Positions 6,069 through 10,254 of a stretch of 10,254 bases of DNA are shown here, one piece after another (position 1 is the first letter of the stretch; the number at the start of each line of letters is the position of its first letter). The notes beneath the pieces are model-generated. The model had not been told where the DNA came from and did not search any database. It saw nothing but the letters and a program-made list of their open reading frames with translations. This DNA comes from RGEC01 sp964475595 (GTDB lineage Bacteria; Bacteroidota; Bacteroidia; NS11-12g; UBA955). Location: NCBI GenBank assembly GCA_964475595.1, contig CAYYXG010000038.1, forward strand, positions 1-10,254. Reading direction: 5' to 3'. The position numbers were made by a program, and so were the translations under genes.

Positions 6069-8900
6069 ATGACATTTGAGCTAAAAAACAATACTTCAAA
6101 CCACATCAGCAACCGCGAAGGTTCTGACACCGGAAGCGGCAGCACCCCCAAACAGCCGATAACCGATAAAAAGTTTGCATACATAGACGGCGAGCAACAT
6201 GAAATACGAGATGGAGAAACCATCCTGCAATTTGTCAAAAGAATACACGGCAAAGAACTGATACCTACCCTGTGTGATGCACCCAACCTTGAACCATTCG
6301 GCTCATGTAGGGTTTGCAGTGTGGATGTTGCGTTAACGGAGAACGGAAACTGCAAAAGCGTAGCCAGTTGCCACACGCCTGTCATGCCTGGAAGCTATAT
6401 CTATCCGAGCAGTGAGCGTATTCAGAAACTCAGAAAGAACATCATTGAGTTGGTGCTCACCGATCATCCGTTGGATTGCCTTACCTGTGAGGTAAATAAC
6501 AACTGCGAACTGCAGGAAGTGGCCGCCAAGGTAGGCGTGCGCAAGGTTCGCTACCCAGAAGGCAAAAACCACCTCGACCGCGAAAAAGACTTGAGCCATC
6601 CCTACATGACCAGCGATATGAGCAAGTGCATCAACTGCTTCCGCTGTGTGAGGGCTTGCGAGGAAGTGCAGGGGCAGTTTGTGCTGAGCATGGCCGGCCG
6701 TGGCTTTGAAAGCCATATTGTGAAAGGCAGTGAAGTAAACTTTTTTGAGAGCGATTGCGTGAGCTGCGGTGCCTGTGCACAGGCCTGCCCCACCAGTGCC
6801 ATTAGCGATGTTTTTGAGAGCAAAAGCGTTGCCAATACCGAAAAAACCCGCACCATCTGTACCTATTGCGGTGTGGGATGTAACCTCGAAGTAGCTACAG
6901 TAAACGGTAAAGTAAAAAGCATTCAGGCGCCGTTTGATGCCGAAGTAAATCAGGGACATACTTGCCTGAAAGGCCGCTTTGCATTTGGCTTTTACAACCA
7001 CCCCGACCGTTTAAGAACCCCGCTGATTCGAAGAAACGGAGAATTGCAGCCCGCCACCTGGGATGAGGCATACGACTATATTGCTTCCGAGCTCACCCGC
7101 ATTAAAACCCAGCACGGACCGGATTATATTGGCGGTATTAGCAGCGCACGCTGCACCAATGAGGAAAATTACCTCATGCAGAAATTCATCCGTGCCGTTG
7201 TGGGAACCAACAATATAGACAGCTGTGCACGCGTGTGTCACTCTCCTACCGCTTTAGGAATGCAGAGAACTTTCGGCACAGGAGCTGCCACCAACAGCAT
7301 CATTGACCTGAAATATACAGACCTCATCATGGTAATCGGTGCCAACCCCACGGAAGGACACCCCGTTACAGGCGCCAAACTGAAACAGTTTGCCATGAAA
7401 AAGACGGCCATTGTGATTGATCCCCGCAGAACGGAACTGGCCCGCTATGCAAAATACCACCTGCAGCTGCGTCCGGGAACCAACGTGGCACTGCTGAACA
7501 TGATGTTGTATTACATCATCAGCGAAGGACTGGAGGATAAGGATTTCATCCAAAACCGTACGGAAGGTTATGAAGCGTTCAAAGCCAAAGTATTGGCGCT
7601 GAATCTGGATGAAGCCGAAAAAGTGACTGGTGTTGATCGCAACCTTGTGCGCGAAGCGGCCATGGCGTATGCCAAAGCCCCCAACGCCATGAGTTTCCAC
7701 GGACTGGGCGTAACCGAACATTCGCTGGGAACCTTCACCGTCATGCAAATTGCCGACCTCGCCATGATAACCGGCAATATCGGCCGCCGTGGTGTGGGCG
7801 TAAATCCCCTGCGCGGACAAAACAACGTGCAAGGTGCTGCCGATATGGGTTGCCAGCCCCACCAGGGCGCTGGCTATCTGGATGTTACCATTGCCGAAAA
7901 CCACAAAAAATACGAAGAATTTTACGGCGCCAAACTGCCCGATTACATTGGCTACAAAATACCGCAGATGTACGACGCCGCACTGGCAGGCAAGCTAAAA
8001 GCCCTGTGGCTGATGGGTGAAGACGTAGTGCAAACCGATCCCAATACCCACCATGTGAAGGCAGCATTGGAGCAACTGGACCTGATTGTGGTACAGGAAA
8101 TCTTCATGACTGAAACCGCCAAACTGGCCCATGTGGTGCTGCCTGCAGCTTCATTCCTGGAAAAAAGCGGAACCTTTACCAACGGAGAACGCAGAATACA
8201 AAGGGTTCAGCAGGTGGTTGAACCATTGGAAGGCACAAAACCCGACGGACAAATTTTGGTAGAAATCATGAACCGCATGGGCTATGCCCAGCCCGCCTAT
8301 CACCCCGATACCATGCTACAGGAAATTTCGCAGATTGTGCCCTTCTTTGCCGGCGTAAAATGGAATGAACTGGGTGATAATGGCAAGCAATGGCCCGTAG
8401 CACCTGATGGTTCAGATACCGAAATTCTGCACACCGAAAGTTTCAAACGCGGCAAGGGTAAATTTGTGGCGGCCGAATGGCGCGAAACCAACGAGATTGT
8501 AAAGCACGGACAGGATTTTCCATATATCATCACCACCAACCGCGAACTGGAGCATTACAACAACGGCACCATGACCCGCAGAACGGGCAATGTAAAAATC
8601 CTTACGGAAGATGTATTGCTCATTCACCCTGAGGATGCGGCCCGCCATGAAATTCAAAGCGGCGATATGGTGTGTGTGATCAGTGCCCGCGGCAAGGTTG
8701 ACATCAAAGCCAAGGTGACCGATGAGGTAAAACCCGGCGTGTTCTCCAGCACCTTCCACTTCCCCGAAATTGCCATGAACAACATCACCAGCAGCGAGTG
8801 CGACACCGACGCGCTATGCCCGGAATACAAGGTGGTGGCATGCACTATACGAAAAAGTAAGGGGCAGTATAAGGAAAACCCGGCTACTGTGTTGAACTGA
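6069..8900 (+). CDS. fdhA: Formate dehydrogenase alpha subunit, Mo/W-bis-pterin, NAD+-linked type
   Basis: This is the catalytic subunit that oxidises formate to CO2 in the cytoplasm (943 aa). A polar tail of about 35 residues is followed by a NuoG-like [2Fe-2S] domain: C69, C80, C83 and C101. Next come the His-Cys [4Fe-4S] site (H133, C137, C140, C146) and two ferredoxin clusters (C187/C190/C193/C197 and C230/C233/C236/C240). The pterin-domain [4Fe-4S] site is C264, C267, C271 and C299, with K301 after it. In ARVCH the metal ligand is C390, where selenoproteins have Sec, and it is followed by H391. R582 in NPLRGQNNVQG matches the formate-binding arginine of E. coli FdhF. A C-terminal pterin-binding domain covers roughly residues 815-935. 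There is no twin-arginine signal, so the enzyme is soluble. Its N-terminal cluster chain is of FdsA/Fdh1A type and made to dock with the NuoE-NuoF beta subunit encoded at 2897-4549. Mo versus W cannot be told from sequence. FdhD, needed for cofactor sulfuration, and the FdsC/FdsD accessory proteins are not in the window. The ATG start is well placed, with no better candidate upstream. Confidence 0.95.
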   Translation: MTFELKNNTSNHISNREGSDTGSGSTPKQPITDKKFAYIDGEQHEIRDGETILQFVKRIHGKELIPTLCDAPNLEPFGSCRVCSVDVALTENGNCKSVASCHTPVMPGSYIYPSSERIQKLRKNIIELVLTDHPLDCLTCEVNNNCELQEVAAKVGVRKVRYPEGKNHLDREKDLSHPYMTSDMSKCINCFRCVRACEEVQGQFVLSMAGRGFESHIVKGSEVNFFESDCVSCGACAQACPTSAISDVFESKSVANTEKTRTICTYCGVGCNLEVATVNGKVKSIQAPFDAEVNQGHTCLKGRFAFGFYNHPDRLRTPLIRRNGELQPATWDEAYDYIASELTRIKTQHGPDYIGGISSARCTNEENYLMQKFIRAVVGTNNIDSCARVCHSPTALGMQRTFGTGAATNSIIDLKYTDLIMVIGANPTEGHPVTGAKLKQFAMKKTAIVIDPRRTELARYAKYHLQLRPGTNVALLNMMLYYIISEGLEDKDFIQNRTEGYEAFKAKVLALNLDEAEKVTGVDRNLVREAAMAYAKAPNAMSFHGLGVTEHSLGTFTVMQIADLAMITGNIGRRGVGVNPLRGQNNVQGAADMGCQPHQGAGYLDVTIAENHKKYEEFYGAKLPDYIGYKIPQMYDAALAGKLKALWLMGEDVVQTDPNTHHVKAALEQLDLIVVQEIFMTETAKLAHVVLPAASFLEKSGTFTNGERRIQRVQQVVEPLEGTKPDGQILVEIMNRMGYAQPAYHPDTMLQEISQIVPFFAGVKWNELGDNGKQWPVAPDGSDTEILHTESFKRGKGKFVAAEWRETNEIVKHGQDFPYIITTNRELEHYNNGTMTRRTGNVKILTEDVLLIHPEDAARHEIQSGDMVCVISARGKVDIKAKVTDEVKPGVFSSTFHFPEIAMNNITSSECDTDALCPEYKVVACTIRKSKGQYKENPATVLN

Positions 8901-8945
8901 TCAGTGCGTTTCGGATTCAAAAAACCTTGGTTATAAACGTCTGAT

Positions 8946-8976
8946 TGCTGGGTTGATGTTTGATGTTATATCAGCA
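8946..8976 (+). terminator. Weak hairpin downstream of fdhA
   Basis: TGCTG (8946-8950) can pair with CAGCA (8972-8976). The loop holds a tandem 7-mer, TTGATGT twice (8953-8966), and a short TGAT/ATCA inner stem. A broken T-rich stretch follows (AAATTTTGCTTT). It is a possible fdhA terminator, with poor stem quality. Confidence 0.25.
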
Positions 8977-9023
8977 TCCAAATTTTGCTTTAGCAGTATT
9001 GAAAAATTGACTATATTTTACTA

Positions 9024-9055
9024 TTATTGTCTTATTGTTTTATTATTTTATTTTT
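9024..9055. repeat. Four tandem degenerate octamers upstream of the recombinase
   Basis: Four consecutive 8-base units read TTATTGTC, TTATTGTT, TTATTATT and TTATTTTT. They sit within an almost purely A/T stretch running from about 8995 to the recombinase start. This could be a bent or easily melted promoter DNA element, or simple low complexity. Confidence 0.4.
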
Positions 9056-9056
9056 T
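9027..9056 (+). promoter_or_regulatory. Candidate promoter for the tyrosine recombinase
   Basis: TTG (9027-9029) and TATTTTTT (9049-9056) are separated by 19 bases and match TTG-N19-TAnnTTTG in all but the last base. Transcription would start within a few bases of the ATG at 9066. Such matches arise easily in this AT-rich DNA. Confidence 0.25.
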
Positions 9057-9065
9057 TGATAATTT

Positions 9066-10184
9066 ATGCGTTTACATATCCGTTTAGAAAGTGCGTCACA
9101 TCAGGGCTCTGCCGTAATTGCCATTCGTTTTGCCAGGCATTCAGGAGCTGAAGACACATTAAGAAAAATGCAGTACTGCCGTTGGAGCAAAACTTTAAAT
9201 GCCTGGTGTATGCCCTGGTCAGAAGCCAATTTTCAGGAAGTCATCAACTGCATGCGGGCCTTTGGCTATGTGGATTATTCGGGATTCCGCAGGCCGGTTC
9301 ATTCATCTGATAAGATCAGCCCGATTGGGAAAAGGCCATTATCACCTGAGAATCTGTCCCATCTGGAGCAATTCAAACGCTGGATGCAGTCGCGCAGATA
9401 CAGCGACAACACCATTAAAACCTACAGCGAGGCGGTGAAGTGTTTTCTGTCCTATCATGCCCCAAAGCGCGTAGAAGACATCAGCAACCAGGATCTGCTG
9501 GATTTCAACAACGATTACATATTGAAGAACAAACTTTCAGCCGCATACCAGAACCAGGTGGTGAATGGGGTGAAACTGTTTTTTGGGCAGATAGAGGGCA
9601 GAAAACTGGATGTGGAGATGGTGCATAGACCTAAGACAACAAAGACATTGCCGAATGTTCTGAGTAAGGAAGAAGTAAAGTTCATCCTGGAAGCACACGG
9701 AAACATTAAACACAGGACCATGCTGAGTTTGATCTATGCCTGTGGACTTCGTTGCGGGGAATTACTCGCACTAAGACCTATGCATATCGACAGCAACCGA
9801 AAACTTCTGATCATCAAGCAGGCAAAGGGCAGAAAGGACAGAATAGCGCCGCTAAGTGTAAAAATCATTCAAATGTTGAGGGAGTACTATTCAGTCTACA
9901 GGCCGAAAGAATTCTTATTTGAGGGTCAAAATGCCGGTGAGCCCTATGACAGCAGGAGTCTACAAAAAGTATTGAAGCAAGCAATATTGAAAGCAGGTAT
10001 AAACAAGCCCGTAACCCTGCATTGGTTGCGACACAGCTATGCCACCCATTTATTAGAGGCCGGCACCAATCTCCGTTACATTCAAGAAATATTGGGACAC
10101 AGCAGCCCCAAAACCACACAGATTTATACCCATGTAAGTTCAGAAGGACTACAAAATGTGATCAGTCCTTTTGACTCCTTGTAA
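9066..10184 (+). CDS. Tyrosine site-specific recombinase (XerC/D-like integrase) with extra N-terminal module
   Basis: This 372-residue protein cuts and rejoins DNA at specific sites through a covalent phosphotyrosine intermediate. Residues about 95-180 form the SAM-like core-binding domain. Residues about 195-365 form the catalytic domain, with R229 (GLRCGE), K254 (AKGRKDR), H319 and R322 (HWLR), H345 (LGHSS) and nucleophile Y354 (IYTHV). The H319-H345 and H345-Y354 spacings of 26 and 9 equal those of E. coli XerD. The first 85 residues are an addition absent from XerC/D. They include a pair of conserved-looking tryptophans (W40 and W47, in YCRWSKTLNAWCMP) and may form an extra DNA-binding module. 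No insertion of the integron IntI type lies between the catalytic R and HxxR. The protein may belong to a mobile or phase-variable element whose other parts lie to the right. Its target site is not visible. Confidence 0.92.
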   Translation: MRLHIRLESASHQGSAVIAIRFARHSGAEDTLRKMQYCRWSKTLNAWCMPWSEANFQEVINCMRAFGYVDYSGFRRPVHSSDKISPIGKRPLSPENLSHLEQFKRWMQSRRYSDNTIKTYSEAVKCFLSYHAPKRVEDISNQDLLDFNNDYILKNKLSAAYQNQVVNGVKLFFGQIEGRKLDVEMVHRPKTTKTLPNVLSKEEVKFILEAHGNIKHRTMLSLIYACGLRCGELLALRPMHIDSNRKLLIIKQAKGRKDRIAPLSVKIIQMLREYYSVYRPKEFLFEGQNAGEPYDSRSLQKVLKQAILKAGINKPVTLHWLRHSYATHLLEAGTNLRYIQEILGHSSPKTTQIYTHVSSEGLQNVISPFDSL

Positions 10185-10208
10185 ATGATTTAAGAAATTC
10201 TATATTTG
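10179..10208 (+). promoter_or_regulatory. Strong Bacteroidota promoter pointing out of the window
   Basis: TTG (10179-10181) and TATATTTG (10201-10208) are separated by exactly 19 bases, a full match to TTG-N19-TAnnTTTG. The -33 element is the last sense codon of the recombinase, and its stop codon TAA follows at once. The promoter would drive a gene beginning near the right edge; an ATG at 10248-10250 is the first candidate start, with only two bases more than one further codon visible. The remaining bases to 10254 show nothing else. Confidence 0.55.
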
Positions 10209-10254
10209 TAAATAAACAGAACCCCAAGTTCGCCAATCACACCGAAAATGGAAC

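Noticed and set aside
7221..7260. Selenocysteine-type formate dehydrogenase
   Set aside because: The active-site codon is TGT (Cys390), not TGA, and no in-frame TGA interrupts the gene.
6333..7904. Long minus-strand open frames of 222 and 216 codons
   Set aside because: Both lie fully inside fdhA, whose frame carries every expected cluster and active-site residue. They are shadows of its codon bias.
2897..8900. Complex I (NuoE/F/G) genes
   Set aside because: NuoE and NuoF are fused, the alpha subunit has the formate dehydrogenase active-site ARVCH and NPLRGQNNVQG motifs, and no other nuo genes are present.
9066..10184. Integron integrase IntI
   Set aside because: The segment between the catalytic Arg and the HxxR motif is short and lacks the IntI-specific insertion. 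No attC-like repeats are seen in the 70 bases downstream.
1..10254. CRISPR array, tRNA, rRNA or insertion sequence
   Set aside because: I saw no regularly spaced repeats, no tRNA-like cloverleaf ends, no rRNA-like sequence and no transposase. The only recombinase is the tyrosine-type one.

Overview
The window most likely comes from a member of the Bacteroidota. Three things support this. Several intergenic regions carry matches to the Bacteroidota promoter pattern (TTG, about 19 bases, then TAnnTTTG). Most genes lack a Shine-Dalgarno sequence. The DnaE, RhlE and formate dehydrogenase proteins have a familiar Bacteroidota flavour. The phylum is an inference. No rRNA, tRNA or CRISPR array is visible.

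Layout. (1) 1-2723, minus strand: the first 907 codons of dnaE (DNA polymerase III alpha), running off the left edge. (2) 2724-2896: a divergent intergenic region with a perfect -7 promoter box almost touching the next start codon. (3) 2897-4549, plus: the beta subunit of an NAD+-dependent, molybdopterin-type formate dehydrogenase, built as a NuoE-NuoF fusion. (4) 4550-4673: a convergent intergenic region with nested and mutually exclusive hairpins. (5) 4674-5897, minus: an RhlE-type DEAD-box RNA helicase, probably starting at TTG. (6) 5898-6068: a divergent promoter region. (7) 6069-8900, plus: the formate dehydrogenase alpha subunit, with a ferredoxin-like N-terminus, five iron-sulfur cluster motifs and a cysteine-type active site. 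(8) 8901-9065: an AT-rich gap with a weak hairpin, a four-copy octamer repeat and a promoter candidate. (9) 9066-10184, plus: a tyrosine recombinase with all six catalytic residues and an extra N-terminal module. (10) 10185-10254: a near-perfect promoter overlapping the recombinase stop codon and pointing out of the window.

How the genes fit together. The alpha and beta subunits should form one soluble enzyme. Formate is oxidised at the Mo/W-bis-pterin centre of alpha, electrons pass through its Fe-S chain to the Fe-S and FMN sites of beta, and NAD+ is reduced. The two-subunit plan (alpha about 940 aa, NuoE-NuoF fusion beta about 550 aa) is like the Fdh1AB enzyme of Methylorubrum. The unusual point is that the two subunit genes are split by an oppositely transcribed helicase gene, so they cannot form a simple operon and must be balanced from separate promoters. 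The other genes look like housekeeping (dnaE, rhlE) or accessory (recombinase) functions with no obvious link to formate metabolism. I see no clear evidence of a wholly new system. The split formate dehydrogenase locus and the recombinase with its outward promoter are the points most worth following.
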